This document shows positions 1 through 9,000 of a stretch of DNA of 64,000 bases, in pieces. Positions within the stretch are counted from its first letter, which is position 1. Each line of letters begins with the position of its first letter. A program made the position numbers and the translations under genes. The notes beneath the pieces were generated by a model, which saw nothing but the letters and a program-made list of their open reading frames with translations, made no database searches and was not told the DNA's origin. This DNA is from Bradyrhizobium campsiandrae (GTDB lineage Bacteria > Pseudomonadota > Alphaproteobacteria > Rhizobiales > Xanthobacteraceae), in contig NZ_JAANIH010000032.1 in the NCBI RefSeq assembly GCF_014529705.1, positions 28,208 to 92,207 on the forward strand. Direction: 5' to 3'.

Positions 1-871
1 AGGTCTCGATCGCGGTGCCGCCGAGCTCGCTGTCGCCCTGCGCGGCATGGGGATCGCCGACCGAGAAATAGGCGCCTGATACCGCGACCGGATAGAACAT
101 CCGCGCACCCTTGCCGATGCGCCAGTCGTCGATGTTGCCGCCAGTATAGCTTGGCGGGATCGAGCTGACGAAATCGGCCTCGGATGGCGCAAGGCCCATC
201 GTGCCGAAATGCAGCCGCGCCGGCACCTTCACGCTGGAGAGGATGTTCTCGCGTTTCCTGATCGTGGCGTGATCGACGCGGACGCCGGGATAATCAATGG
301 TGGAATGCACGATGCCGTCAGGATCGGTCTGCGGTGTCCAGACGTAGTTGTAGACGGCCTTCGCATAGGGCTCGCCCGAGGTGTCGAGCTCGAAGATGGT
401 GACGACCTCGCGGGGCTTCGGCTCCTCGATCAGATCGTGATAGTGAAAGCCCCAGTTCGCCGAGACGTTAGAGCCGAAGCAGCGGCCGGCATGGCAGGCG
501 CTGCAACTCGGCCGCGGCCTGACGTCGAGGATGCGCACCTCCAGAACATCGCCGGGCTCGGCGCCCTCGATCGCGACCGGGCCAGTGAGGAGGTGCACGC
601 CGATTCCCTCGCCTGCGCCGCGGATGAACGGGCCTTCGGTCGGGCCCGAGCCGCGGCGCGCCACGGCCTTATGCTCGCGCGTCCAGTGGAACACGCTCTC
701 GGCGCCGGGGTCACCCTGGATCATGCGCTCGTAATCATCGTTGGCGTGATGGGTCAGCGTCTCGATGGTGGCGCGATCGCCGGAGCGCAGCGTCAGGGCG
801 GGCGGGACCTTCTTGGAGAAATAGCCCCAATGGACGGTCTTCGGCGAAACCGGCAGCGTGAAATGCTTCAT
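1..871 (-). CDS. Acetamidase/formamidase family protein, 3' end cut by window edge
   Basis: About 290 codons read leftwards from an ATG at 871 before the window ends, so the C-terminus is missing. The translation begins MKHFTLPVSPKTVHWGYF, has the pocket stretch CSACHAGRCFG about residues 152-162, and near the edge carries SVGDPHAAQGDSELGGTAIE, which is typical of the FmdA/AmdA amidohydrolase family. The family hydrolyses formamide, acetamide or other short amides to ammonia and the acid. A GAGG lies 7 bases before the ATG. It starts 43 bases after the stop of the fused ABC transporter gene on the same strand, so it is probably the last gene of that uptake operon. This suggests, without proving, that the imported solute is an amide or releases one. 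The exact substrate cannot be read from sequence. Confidence 0.9.
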   Translation of the reverse strand, partial: MKHFTLPVSPKTVHWGYFSKKVPPALTLRSGDRATIETLTHHANDDYERMIQGDPGAESVFHWTREHKAVARRGSGPTEGPFIRGAGEGIGVHLLTGPVAIEGAEPGDVLEVRILDVRPRPSCSACHAGRCFGSNVSANWGFHYHDLIEEPKPREVVTIFELDTSGEPYAKAVYNYVWTPQTDPDGIVHSTIDYPGVRVDHATIRKRENILSSVKVPARLHFGTMGLAPSEADFVSSIPPSYTGGNIDDWRIGKGARMFYPVAVSGAYFSVGDPHAAQGDSELGGTAIET

Positions 872-914
872 GAATGGGCCTCTTCGGGAGTCTTGATTCT
901 CGCGGAGGCCGCGC

Positions 915-2537
915 TCATCGCACCGCCTCCGGGGTTTTGTCGGCGTCCATTACGCTGAGGAAACGCGCGGTCAGCGGGTTGCGCGGGTTGGACAGCACCT
1001 CATGTGCCGGCCCCTCCTCGAGGATCGCGCCACCGGACAGGAATGCGACGCGGTCGGCGACCTCATCGGCGAAGCGGATCTGGTGGGTCGAGATGATCAT
1101 GGTGAGCCCGTCGTCGATGGCGAGGCGGCGGATCACCTCCAGCACCTCGTTGACGAGCTCCGGATCGAGCGCAGAGGTGGGCTCGTCCAGCAGCAGCACG
1201 CTTGGATTGGGCGCGAGCGCACGTGCAATGGCGACGCGCTGTTGCTGGCCGCCGGAGAGGTGCCGTGGCAGCGCATCGGCGCGATGCGACAACCCGACGC
1301 GGTCGAGCAGCTCGGCTGCGCGGCGGTCGGCATCGATGCGGGTCATGCCATGGACCCAGCGCAGGGGACCTGCGATGTTTTCCTTCGCCGAGAGATGCGC
1401 AAACAGGTTGAATTGCTGAAACACCATGCCGACGCCGACACTGGCGCGTTCATTGGCGATCGCGCGCGGCGACAGCGGTTTGCCATCGCCGCCAAAACCG
1501 AGGCGCCGGCCCCCGACATGGATGATGCCGGCATCCCAGTTCTCAAGATGGTTGATACAGCGGAGCAGCGTACTCTTGCCGGAGCCGCTCGGCCCGAGTA
1601 GCGCCACCACTTCGCCGACGCGCACCGTGAGGTTGAGGCTGTCGAGAACTTTTTGCGGGCCGTAACTCTTGGTGAGGTCCCTGGCTTCCACGGCGATATT
1701 GTTGCGCGCGATCGTCGCCGCACGCCGAACGCGCTCCTCCCGGGTCAACGCCAGCGGCGGCGTGTCGGCGGGCTCCGGCTGTAAGGGTTCCGGCTTCTGC
1801 ACGGTCGCATCGGCGAGGTCGGGTTGGGCGCCCAGATCGACGCGTCGCCATGGCAGATAGTCGGCCAGCCTGCGCCGGCGGCTCGTGGTGCGATCGAGAT
1901 CAAGCAGCCGTTCGACGACGAGCTGGATGGCGCTGATGGTCGCGGTCAGCACGAGATACAATAGGCCCGAGGCAAAGAAGATTGAGAAGAAATCGAAGGT
2001 CGATGACGCGAGCTGAGTCGAGCGCAGCGTCAGCTCCTGGACCGCGACCACGGAGGCGAGCGAGGAGTTTTTCAGCGCGCTGACGGCCTCGTTGCCGAAG
2101 GCGGGGATCATGGTGCGGATCGCCTGCGGCGCGATCACGCGGCGCATCAGGACCTGTGGCGTCATGCCGAGCGCCTGCCCTGCCGTCACCTGCCCGCGGT
2201 CGACGCCGAGCACGCCGGCACGCAGCATCTCGGCGATGAACGGCGCCTCGTTGCAGGCCAGCGCAAGGCCGGCCGCAAGCACGGCCGGCAGCTTGAGGCC
2301 GATATGCGGCAACGCGTCGTAGGCGAACACCATTTGCAGGATCAGCGGCGTGCCGCGGAAGATCACGGTATAGGCCCTGGCGATCGCCGCCAGCGGCCAG
2401 AAGCGCGAAAGCTGCATGCCGGCGAGGATCAATCCGACGATCAGTCCGCCGCCGAGCCCGAGGGCAGTCACCTCCAGGGTGAGCTCGATGCCCTCGAGCA
2501 GATACGGCATGCTCAGGTAGTGGAGGAACAGCGACAT
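915..2537 (-). CDS. Amino-acid-type ABC transporter, permease and ATPase fused in one chain
   Basis: 540 residues. Residues 1-215 form a His/Glu/Gln-type permease with several membrane spans and the EAA loop around 113-140 (RGQVTAGQALGM, then IAPQAIR). A charged/proline-rich linker covers about 216-275. Residues 280-540 are a complete ATPase: Walker A GPSGSGKST 315-323, Q-loop in MVFQQFN about 371-377, signature LSGGQQQ about 427-433, Walker B VLLLDEP 447-453 and switch His in STHQ about 485. Polar amino-acid importers usually encode these parts separately. The fusion has no internal stop and both halves look intact, so it should assemble as a homodimer. The ATG at 2537 lies 10 bases after the stop of the binding-protein gene. 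An alternative ATG at 2548 reaches a stop after three codons, which fixes the start. Confidence 0.93.
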   Translation of the reverse strand: MSLFLHYLSMPYLLEGIELTLEVTALGLGGGLIVGLILAGMQLSRFWPLAAIARAYTVIFRGTPLILQMVFAYDALPHIGLKLPAVLAAGLALACNEAPFIAEMLRAGVLGVDRGQVTAGQALGMTPQVLMRRVIAPQAIRTMIPAFGNEAVSALKNSSLASVVAVQELTLRSTQLASSTFDFFSIFFASGLLYLVLTATISAIQLVVERLLDLDRTTSRRRRLADYLPWRRVDLGAQPDLADATVQKPEPLQPEPADTPPLALTREERVRRAATIARNNIAVEARDLTKSYGPQKVLDSLNLTVRVGEVVALLGPSGSGKSTLLRCINHLENWDAGIIHVGGRRLGFGGDGKPLSPRAIANERASVGVGMVFQQFNLFAHLSAKENIAGPLRWVHGMTRIDADRRAAELLDRVGLSHRADALPRHLSGGQQQRVAIARALAPNPSVLLLDEPTSALDPELVNEVLEVIRRLAIDDGLTMIISTHQIRFADEVADRVAFLSGGAILEEGPAHEVLSNPRNPLTARFLSVMDADKTPEAVR

Positions 2538-2547
2538 CAGAGCGACA

Positions 2548-3477
2548 TCAGTCGGCCGTCAGGATGTCGGGCTCCTTGAAGTTGTTCACATCGAGCCCAT
2601 GCTTCTTCAGAAGCTCCATGTGCGTGCCGGCCTTCTGCACCTCGATCAGCGCAGCGAGCACCGCGTCGCGGAATTTCGGCTTGTCCTTGGGAACGGCGAT
2701 GCCGACCGAATACGGGATCGTTACCGCGATCGCCTTCTCCAGCTTGTCCGGATAGGCCTTGACGGCGCTGTCGACGGTGTTGACGTCGTTGACATAGGTG
2801 TCAGCGCGGCCGGCAAGGATCGCCTGGATGCAGTTGGCGTTGTTGTCGTAGAGCTGCACGGTCGGCTCTGCCTTGCCGGCCTTCTTGCATTCGGGCGCCA
2901 GGGCCTGGACCAGCGGCACCTCGACATAGCCGGTGTTCTCGGCCGCGGCCGCGCCGCACATCGACATGTTGATGCCGTTGATGCCCTTCGGATTGCCCTT
3001 GGCGACCAGCACGCCGTCGAACACCTTCGAATAGGTGATGAAGTCGGCGGCTTTCGCGCGCTCCTTGGTGGCGTAGATGTCGGAAATGACGATGTCGGCC
3101 TGACCTGCCGACAGCGTGGTCAGGAGTGCGGCGAACACCACCGGCTTGTAGGTCAGCTTGAAGCCGAGGCATTCGCCGATGGCTTCGCCGAGATCGATAT
3201 CGAAGCCGATATATTTGCTGGGATCCTTCGGATCGATCGTCTCATAGCCCGGCGTGTGCGGGTTGATGGCGTTGACGAGCGTCTTGCCCTTCCAGTCCGG
3301 ATATTTCTCCTGGAGTGCGGCACAGGCCGCGGGCGGGGCGGCTTGCGCGCTGAGCGGCGCCGCGGCGACGAGGCCGCAAACCATGGCGGCGCCAAGCGCG
3401 GCCTTGCGCCATGACAACGCGCGCGACATCCCCCGGCGCGCGTGATGCAGTTGCTTGGGCAATCCCCGTCTCTCCAT
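2548..3477 (-). CDS. Periplasmic substrate-binding protein of amino-acid-type ABC transporter
   Basis: 309 residues from ATG 3477, chosen because AAGGAG sits 8 bases upstream; the frame stays open another 61 codons but has no comparable ribosome site. The N-terminus MERRGLPKQLHHARRGMSRA is long and basic, followed by a hydrophobic core and a signal-peptidase-like APLSAQA-A site near residue 47. The mature part is a family-3 type solute-binding fold (YIGFDIDLGEAIGECLGF; LSAGQADIVISDIYATKERAKAADF). Four mature cysteines are visible, which could pair. It is the first gene of the operon with the fused permease-ATPase and the amidase. A ligand cannot be assigned; the pocket is only generally amino-acid-like. 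Confidence 0.9.
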   Translation of the reverse strand: MERRGLPKQLHHARRGMSRALSWRKAALGAAMVCGLVAAAPLSAQAAPPAACAALQEKYPDWKGKTLVNAINPHTPGYETIDPKDPSKYIGFDIDLGEAIGECLGFKLTYKPVVFAALLTTLSAGQADIVISDIYATKERAKAADFITYSKVFDGVLVAKGNPKGINGINMSMCGAAAAENTGYVEVPLVQALAPECKKAGKAEPTVQLYDNNANCIQAILAGRADTYVNDVNTVDSAVKAYPDKLEKAIAVTIPYSVGIAVPKDKPKFRDAVLAALIEVQKAGTHMELLKKHGLDVNNFKEPDILTAD

Positions 3478-3896
3478 CGTCCCACTCCTTCGAATTGTCA
3501 TGGCGCTCGCCATGTTCCAGATCTCGGGAGCGAGCCTAGGTGGAGTGCGCCGGGGAAAGCTTGTCCGCAGGCGTACAAAAAATTGGATGGAGCGGGCCCG
3601 CGATTTGGGCACCAAGCTGCACAAAATCTGTTCGCGGGCAGGAGGCAGCGGGATGCGCAATTTTCGAATTCGGGAGAACCAAATGATTGCGGATGATGCA
3701 GAGATCGGCCGATCAGGACATCATGTGGTGAAGCGGCTTGACGGAGATATGACGCCACCCGGCGCATCTACCCGCTGCGTTCGCCAGACCTCACGGCCAT
3801 CCACAGGCTGTCCGCAGCATATCCACAGGCTGATTGTGCCGGATTCGTCAGCCTGCGCGAGGGACTTGCTGCGCACAAACCCACAGGCCAGCCATG
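3478..3896. other. Intergenic region upstream of the ABC/amidase operon
   Basis: 419 bases with no coding frame I can support on either strand. It must contain the promoter of the minus-strand ABC operon starting at 3477. Near its left-hand gene it carries an exact 12-base direct repeat ATCCACAGGCTG at 3799-3810 and 3821-3832 (22-base period) and a partial third copy CCACAGGC at 3881-3888. No clear -35/-10 pair was recognised. Confidence 0.5.
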
Positions 3897-4160
3897 TCAG
3901 CCGCCGGCCTGGTCGAACACGGTGCGGCAAGCCTCGCTCAAGCTTGAGCGGTTACGGCGCAGGCAGGCCGTAATGGCGCGGACGTTCGGGATTTCGCCGG
4001 CGCAGAGCCGGTAGACGTCGGGCGTGCAGGCCCGGCGCTGCTCCGGCGTGCCCTGCTGGGCCTGGGCGGCCGATGCAAACATCGTCAGGAACAGCCCGAC
4101 TGTCGAGGCGCGATGCGCCCGGCTTCTCACACCTGCAAACCGCAAGAACCTCGCCTTCAT
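3897..4160 (-). CDS. Small secreted cysteine-rich repeat protein
   Basis: 87 residues from ATG 4160; a CAGGAGAC box lies just upstream, whereas the 30 extra codons available before it have no ribosome site. Residues 1-34 form a signal peptide (hydrophobic VGLFLTMFASAAQA, cleavage after AQA). The mature part has the spacing AC..DVYRLC..........ACL.........EAC, like the GLG1-type cysteine-rich repeat (one copy, four cysteines near residues 45, 53, 66 and 78, probably two disulfides). Function in bacteria is unknown; location should be periplasmic. It is a single-gene unit facing a TGTGA-N6-TCACA palindrome about 75 bases upstream. I recall similar short proteins in Bradyrhizobium annotated only as hypothetical. 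Confidence 0.75.
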   Translation of the reverse strand: MKARFLRFAGVRSRAHRASTVGLFLTMFASAAQAQQGTPEQRRACTPDVYRLCAGEIPNVRAITACLRRNRSSLSEACRTVFDQAGG

Positions 4161-4233
4161 GACCAGTCTCCTGTCTGCCCGCCCGACCCGCATTGGCCGG
4201 TGCGCACAGGGGTAGGAGAAATAAATCTCTGAG

Positions 4234-4253
4234 AATGTGATCTCTTTCACATT
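4234..4253. promoter_or_regulatory. Perfect CRP/FNR-family palindrome
   Basis: AATGTGA, six bases, TCACATT: seven-base perfect arms containing the classical TGTGA-N6-TCACA half-sites of CRP-like regulators. It lies 74-93 bases upstream of the cysteine-rich secreted protein (start 4160, minus) and about 160 bases upstream of the small gene starting at 4411 (plus). Which gene it serves, and which CRP-family protein would bind, is not shown by the sequence. Confidence 0.6.
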
Positions 4254-4410
4254 GGCCGCCGGCCCGAGGAACGATGGTTCCCGTGGGGATTTTTAGGAAG
4301 CGCTAACCAAACAGACCCCGATCGCCTGATCGTTAAAATGCGAACGATCGGGTCAATCGGGAAACAAACCGGCTTTGCGACAGTGCGCCATCCGCGTTCC
4401 GGAGGGTGTG

Positions 4411-4605
4411 ATGAGCGAAGCCGAATTCAATTTGATGCTGGATGCCGTTCGGGACGCCATGATCAACGAAGATTTCGCGACCTTGCCGGAGGAGATTTTC
4501 GTGCCGCATTCGTGGAGCTTCGACGCGACGCCCAAAGCCGCGAATGACAATGAGGGCGCCTGGCCCTTGCTGCCGTTTCCGGACGGTTGGTACGCCGCCT
4601 GCTGA
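4411..4605 (+). CDS. Small protein with C-terminal PKAANDN...WPL.PFP.GW motif
   Basis: 64 residues from ATG 4411, selected because GGAGGG (4401-4406) lies five bases upstream; an upstream in-frame ATG at 4375 has no such site. The N-terminal half is acidic and probably helical (MSEAEFNLMLDAVRDAM). The C-terminal 26 residues read TPKAANDNEGAWPLLPFP then DGWYAAC. The same tail, PPKAANDNHPVWPLIPFP then AGWHAST, ends a second small gene at 62539-62697 whose N-terminus is unrelated. No signal peptide or membrane span. A hairpin GATCGTT/AACGATC (4328-4349) lies in the likely leader. Function unknown; the shared tail is the only clue and looks like a selected module. Confidence 0.7.
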   Translation: MSEAEFNLMLDAVRDAMINEDFATLPEEIFVPHSWSFDATPKAANDNEGAWPLLPFPDGWYAAC

Positions 4606-4656
4606 GACCTCTTAGCTGAGCCTGAGGCAAAACCCGCGCGGCCACGCAACCCACGA

Positions 4657-4803
4657 TCAGGTCTTGACGCTCTCCTCGCCGCCCCGTGGTGCCCGGTCGG
4701 GCGCCGCTGGCGGAAAGATGCTGTCGTAGATCGCGCGCGCCTCGGCAATAAGGCGTGCCCGCTCCAGCTCGGATTTCGGGATAAATCGGACAATCTCGCC
4801 CAC
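4657..4803 (-). CDS. Short conserved-looking protein (GEIVRFIPKSELERARLI...)
   Basis: 48 residues if translation starts at GTG 4803, preceded by AGGAG with five bases of spacing. An in-frame ATG at 4833 would give 58 residues, but its GAAGGG abuts the start codon with no spacer, so GTG is preferred. The product VGEIVRFIPKSELERARLIA then EARAIYDSIFPPAAP is mostly one amphipathic charged helix followed by a proline-rich tail; no signal peptide or membrane span. I believe similar short proteins beginning GEIVRFIPKSEL occur repeatedly in Bradyrhizobium, but have not searched. Function unknown. It lies 190 bases from tRNA-Cys on the same strand. Confidence 0.6.
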   Translation of the reverse strand: MGEIVRFIPKSELERARLIAEARAIYDSIFPPAAPDRAPRGGEESVKT

Positions 4804-4991
4804 GTCTGCTCCTGCGCTTGTTGGGGCTTGCATCCCTTCGCAGATGCGAAGTCTATGCCATCGGGCCTGAATCGAGGGTTTCCGACAAGCCCCGGGCAAA
4901 CCCGGTGGGCATGGGCGCGCAGGCTCCGTCCGCGCGATCTCGCGGGACGCGATCAAATATAGATTTAAGCTGGAAAATCAGAAGCTTATGA

Positions 4992-5065
4992 TGGAGGCCA
5001 CGACCAGAATTGAACTGGTGTACACGGTTTTGCAGACCGTTGCGTAACCACTCCGCCACGTGGCC
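4992..5065 (-). tRNA. tRNA-Cys (GCA anticodon)
   Basis: 74 bases on the minus strand. The acceptor stem is GGCCACG/CGTGGCC, followed by discriminator T and an encoded CCA (4992-4994). The anticodon arm ACGGT-CTGCAAA-ACCGT places GCA in the loop, so it reads cysteine codons. The T arm CCAG-TTCAATT-CTGG is intact. It is a single-copy tRNA here, with no integrase or duplicated 3' end nearby, so there is no sign of use as an attachment site. Confidence 0.96.
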
Positions 5066-5221
5066 CCGTAAGGGCGGACCAATATAGGGGATCAAGAGCT
5101 TAGGCAACCCCGACCGGCCGGCTAGACCTTCGCACCGCCGAGATATCGACCGGGAACAGGTTCGGTCGCGCCGGCCACCGCGATGCGCCCGCGCCGGCAC
5201 CGTCTTGATCGGTGACGCGCG

Positions 5222-5965
5222 TCAGGCCCGTTTTTTGCCGCGGCGGAAATCGCGCCGGCGGCCCTTGGGCGCCGGCTTGGGCGCCAGTTCCGGCAACTCG
5301 GCCTGAACCTCGCGATAGCGCCTCAACATCCGTTCGAAGCTGGCGTTCAGCGTCTCGGCGATGTCGGGGCGTCGCTCGAGGCCGGCGAGCAGCGTAGCGG
5401 CGGCCTCGATGGTCGACAGTCCGTCCTTGCGCGGCTCACGCCGCAGCCGGCCATAGCGCGATGGGTGCGCCGGATTGAGGATGACGCGCTGGCATTTCAG
5501 CATCCAGGGATTGCGCCACCACAGCGCCTTGGCCTGGCTCCAGGTGCCGTCCAGCAACACCACGCCTTCGAGCTTGCCGAGGATGGCGCGCTGATTCTCC
5601 GCAACCTCGCCCTTGCGGTTGAGCGCGACGATCTCGCCCTCCACGTCGAGGTCGGCGGCGCGCGCCGAGCCCAGATAGAGCACGGCCCAGTGCGAGGCGT
5701 TGTCAATCGGGCGCCCCAGCGCCTTCGACAGGCTCGGCCAGGACAGCCCGACCCGCACGGTGGCGTCTGCGAAGTGCCTGGCAAGCAGCCGCGCCGTGCC
5801 GAGCGCCCTGTCCTGCTCCTGCGGATGCTGCAGGATCAGGAGCGACAGCTTGTTCTCGATCGGCGTGACGCTGTCGCAGATGCAGAGCGGCATCGGCTTC
5901 TGGCAGTGCGGGCATTCGGGAATGGGCTCGGGCGCAGCGGCCGTGGTCTCGGCTGGGTTCGACAT
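5222..5965 (-). CDS. DTW-domain protein, probable tRNA-uridine aminocarboxypropyltransferase
   Basis: 247 residues from ATG 5965 (an upstream TTG at 6001 is possible but less likely). An N-terminal zinc-ribbon-like cluster CPHC...CIC uses Cys18, 21, 28 and 30. The DxTW signature is DGTW 139-142, followed by QAK, and the RREPRKDGLSTIEA block lies about 192-205. DTW proteins of the TapT/TuaA type transfer the 3-amino-3-carboxypropyl group of SAM to tRNA uridine to make acp3U; this role is inferred from the family. The C-terminus is a basic lysine/arginine tail, consistent with RNA binding. It starts 37 bases after the last efflux pump gene on the same strand, so it may be transcribed with the pump operon, though no functional link is obvious. 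Confidence 0.85.
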   Translation of the reverse strand: MSNPAETTAAAPEPIPECPHCQKPMPLCICDSVTPIENKLSLLILQHPQEQDRALGTARLLARHFADATVRVGLSWPSLSKALGRPIDNASHWAVLYLGSARAADLDVEGEIVALNRKGEVAENQRAILGKLEGVVLLDGTWSQAKALWWRNPWMLKCQRVILNPAHPSRYGRLRREPRKDGLSTIEAAATLLAGLERRPDIAETLNASFERMLRRYREVQAELPELAPKPAPKGRRRDFRRGKKRA

Positions 5966-6002
5966 GATCGCCGCTATACGCTTCGCGCGGCGGTCCAACA
6001 AC

Positions 6003-9000
6003 CTATTCCGCCGGCGCCGCCAGCGCGCGCGGCTCCGATCGCCGCCGCAGGCGGTCGATCAGGAGGTAGATCACGGGCGTGGTGTAGAGCGTCAGGACCT
6101 GCGAGACGAACAATCCGCCGATGATGGTGATGCCGAGCGGGCGCCGCAGCTCGGTGCCGGGACCGGTCGCGACGACGAGCGGAATGCCGGCGAACAGCGC
6201 CGCCATGGTCGTCATCAGGATCGGTCGGAAGCGGGCCTGGCAGGCCTCGAAGATCGCCTCCGCCGATGACAGGCCGCGCTGGCGTTCGGCATCGAGCGCA
6301 AAGTCGACCATCATGATGCCGTTCTTCTTGACGATGCCGATTAGAAGGATGATGCCGACGAAGGCGATCACCGTCAGCGGCGTGTTGGTGATCTGCAGCG
6401 CGAGCAGCGCGCCGAGCCCGGCCGACGGCAGTGTCGAGATGATCGTCAGCGGATGGGCGAGGCTCTCGTAGAGCACCCCGAGCACGATATACATCGCCAC
6501 CAGCGCGCCGAGGATCAGAAGCGGCTGGCGTCCGCTGGTCCTGGCGAAATCGCCGGCATTGCCGTCAAAGCTGCCGCGGATGCCCTCCGGCATGTGCAGT
6601 TCGTCGACCGCGCGTTGGATGTTTTGCGTCGCCGCCTGCAGCGGCACGTCGGGCAAGAGATTGAACGACACCGTGGTCGAGGGCACCGACTGCGAATGGT
6701 ACACCGCAAGCGCCGCAAGCCCGCGCGTCGCGTGCACAACCGCGGACAGCGGCACCTGCACGTCGCCCGCGCCGGCGACATAGATGCGATCGAGATTGGA
6801 CGGATCGACCTGGAATTTCGGATCGATCTCCAGCACGGTCATGTACTGGTTGCGCTGGGTGTAGATGATCGAGATCTGGCGCTGCGAGAAGGCGTTGTTC
6901 AGCGCATTGTCGATGTCCTGCACCTTGACGCCGAGCGTCGCGGCCTTCTTACGGTCGATGTTCAACGTGAGCTGAAGTCCGCCGGGATCGCGATCGCTCG
7001 AAATGTCGGTGATGCCCTCGACGGTTTCCATGCGCTTGGCGACGATCGGCGCCCATTTCTGCAACAGGTCGAGATCGGTCGACGCGAGCGTGTACTGATA
7101 GTCGGAATCGCTCTGCCGTCCGCCGGCGCGGACGTCCTGGGCGGCGAACATGAAGAGCCGGATGCCGGGCACGGGAAACAGCGCCTTCCTGAGACGGTCG
7201 ATCACGACCTGCGTCGAGACGTGGTCGCGCTCCTCCGGCGGCTTCAGGGTGATGAACATGGTGCCGCGGTTGGAGGTCGCCGCGCCCGGACCCCCGCCTC
7301 CGCTGCCGACGGTCGAACCGATGCCGGCCACGGCCGGATCCTGCATCACGATGTCGGCGAGCCGCTGCTGCAGCGTGAGCATCGACTGGAACGAGATGTC
7401 GGCCGAGGCACGTGTCGCGCCGATGACGAAGCCGGAATCGTCGGTCGGGAAATAGCCCTTGGGCACCTTGGCGTAGAGCAGCACCGTCAGGCCGATGGTG
7501 GCGAAGAACACGAGGAGGGTCAGCAGCGGGAATTCCAGCACGGCGCGCAAGCTGCGGGCGTAGAACGCGACGATGCGCGACAGCGAGCCTTCGATCAGGC
7601 GGTCGAACAGCGTCGCAGATCCCGACGTCGTTTGCCTGATGTAGTGGGCGCAGATCATCGGCGTGACCGTCAGCGACACCAGCGTCGAGACCAGAATCGC
7701 AAAGGTCAGCGTCAGCGAGAACTCGCGCAGCAGCCGGCCGACGATGCCGTCCATGAAGATCAGCGGCGTGAACGCCGCAATCAGCGACAGGCTGATCGAC
7801 ACCACCGTGAAGCCGATCTGCCTCGCGCCCTCCAGCGCCGCCTGCATCGGCCGCATGCCGTGTTCGAGATTGCGGTACATGTTCTCGATCATGACGATGG
7901 CGTCGTCGACCACGAAGCCGACCGAGATCGCCAGCGCCATCAGCGACAGATTGTCGATCGAGAAGCCGGCGACCCACATCCCGGCGCAGGTGCCGGCCAG
8001 CGCCAGCGGCACGGAAATGCCGGCGGCGATCGTCGGTGTCAGCCGCCGCAGGAACACGAACACCACGACCATGACCAGGACGGCGGTCGCGAGCAGGGTC
8101 CACTGCATGTCCATCACGCTGGCGCGGATGGTCGTAGTGCGATCGACCAGGATGGAGACATCGACGCCGGCCGGGATCCACTGCTTCAGCTCGGGGATCA
8201 GTGCCTTGACCCGGTCGACGGTCTCGATGACGTTGGCATCGCCCTGCTTGGTGATCTGGATCAGCACCGCCGGCTGCTTGTTGAACCAGGCGATCGAGCG
8301 CGCGTTGCGGACGCCGTCCTCGATATCGGCGACGTCGGCGAGCCGGACAAAATTGCCGTTCGAGCTCTTGATGACGATGTCGCGGAATTCCTGCGCCGTA
8401 CGCATCTGCCGGTTGAGCGCAAGCGTCTCGCTCTGGCGCTCGCCGTTGAAGATGCCGACCGGGCCGAGCGGGTTGGCGTTGACGATCGCGGTTCTGACGT
8501 CGTCGGTCGCGATCCCCGCATTCGACAATGCCACGGGGTTGAGCTGGATCCGCACCGCCGGCTGATCGGCGCCCGACACGGTCACGTCGCCAACCCCTGG
8601 CACTTGCGAGATACGCTGGGCCAGCACGGTATCGGCGACGTCGTAGATGGCGCTGGCAGACAGCGTCTTCGAGGTCAGCGCCAGCACGAAGACGGGCGCG
8701 CCAGCCGTGTTCGCCTTGCGGAACCGCGGCAGCGCCGGCAGATCGCTCGGCAAATCGACCAGGGCGGCATTGATGGCGGCCTGCACATCGCGTGCGGCCT
8801 TGTCGATGTTGCGGCCGATGTCGAACTGGAGCTGGATGTTCGCCGTGCCGAGCGAACTCGTCGAGGTGATCTGGTTGATGCCGGCGATTTCGCCGAGCCG
8901 CCGCTCGAGTGGCGCGGCCACGGTGGCTGCCATCACGGACGGATCGGCGCCGGGCCGGCTGGCCGAGACGAAGATGGCGGGGAAGTCGACGTTCGGGACG

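Noticed and set aside
209..958. 249-codon open frame on the plus strand at the left edge
   Set aside because: Antisense to the acetamidase/formamidase, which has a good start and family motifs.
3455..3973. 172-codon plus-strand frame in the gap before the cysteine-rich gene
   Set aside because: No ribosome site, no recognisable product, and overlaps the starts of two supported genes.
4992..5065. tRNA-Cys and tRNA-Arg (41903-41979) as integration sites
   Set aside because: No integrase, no repeated 3' end and no change in composition beside either tRNA.
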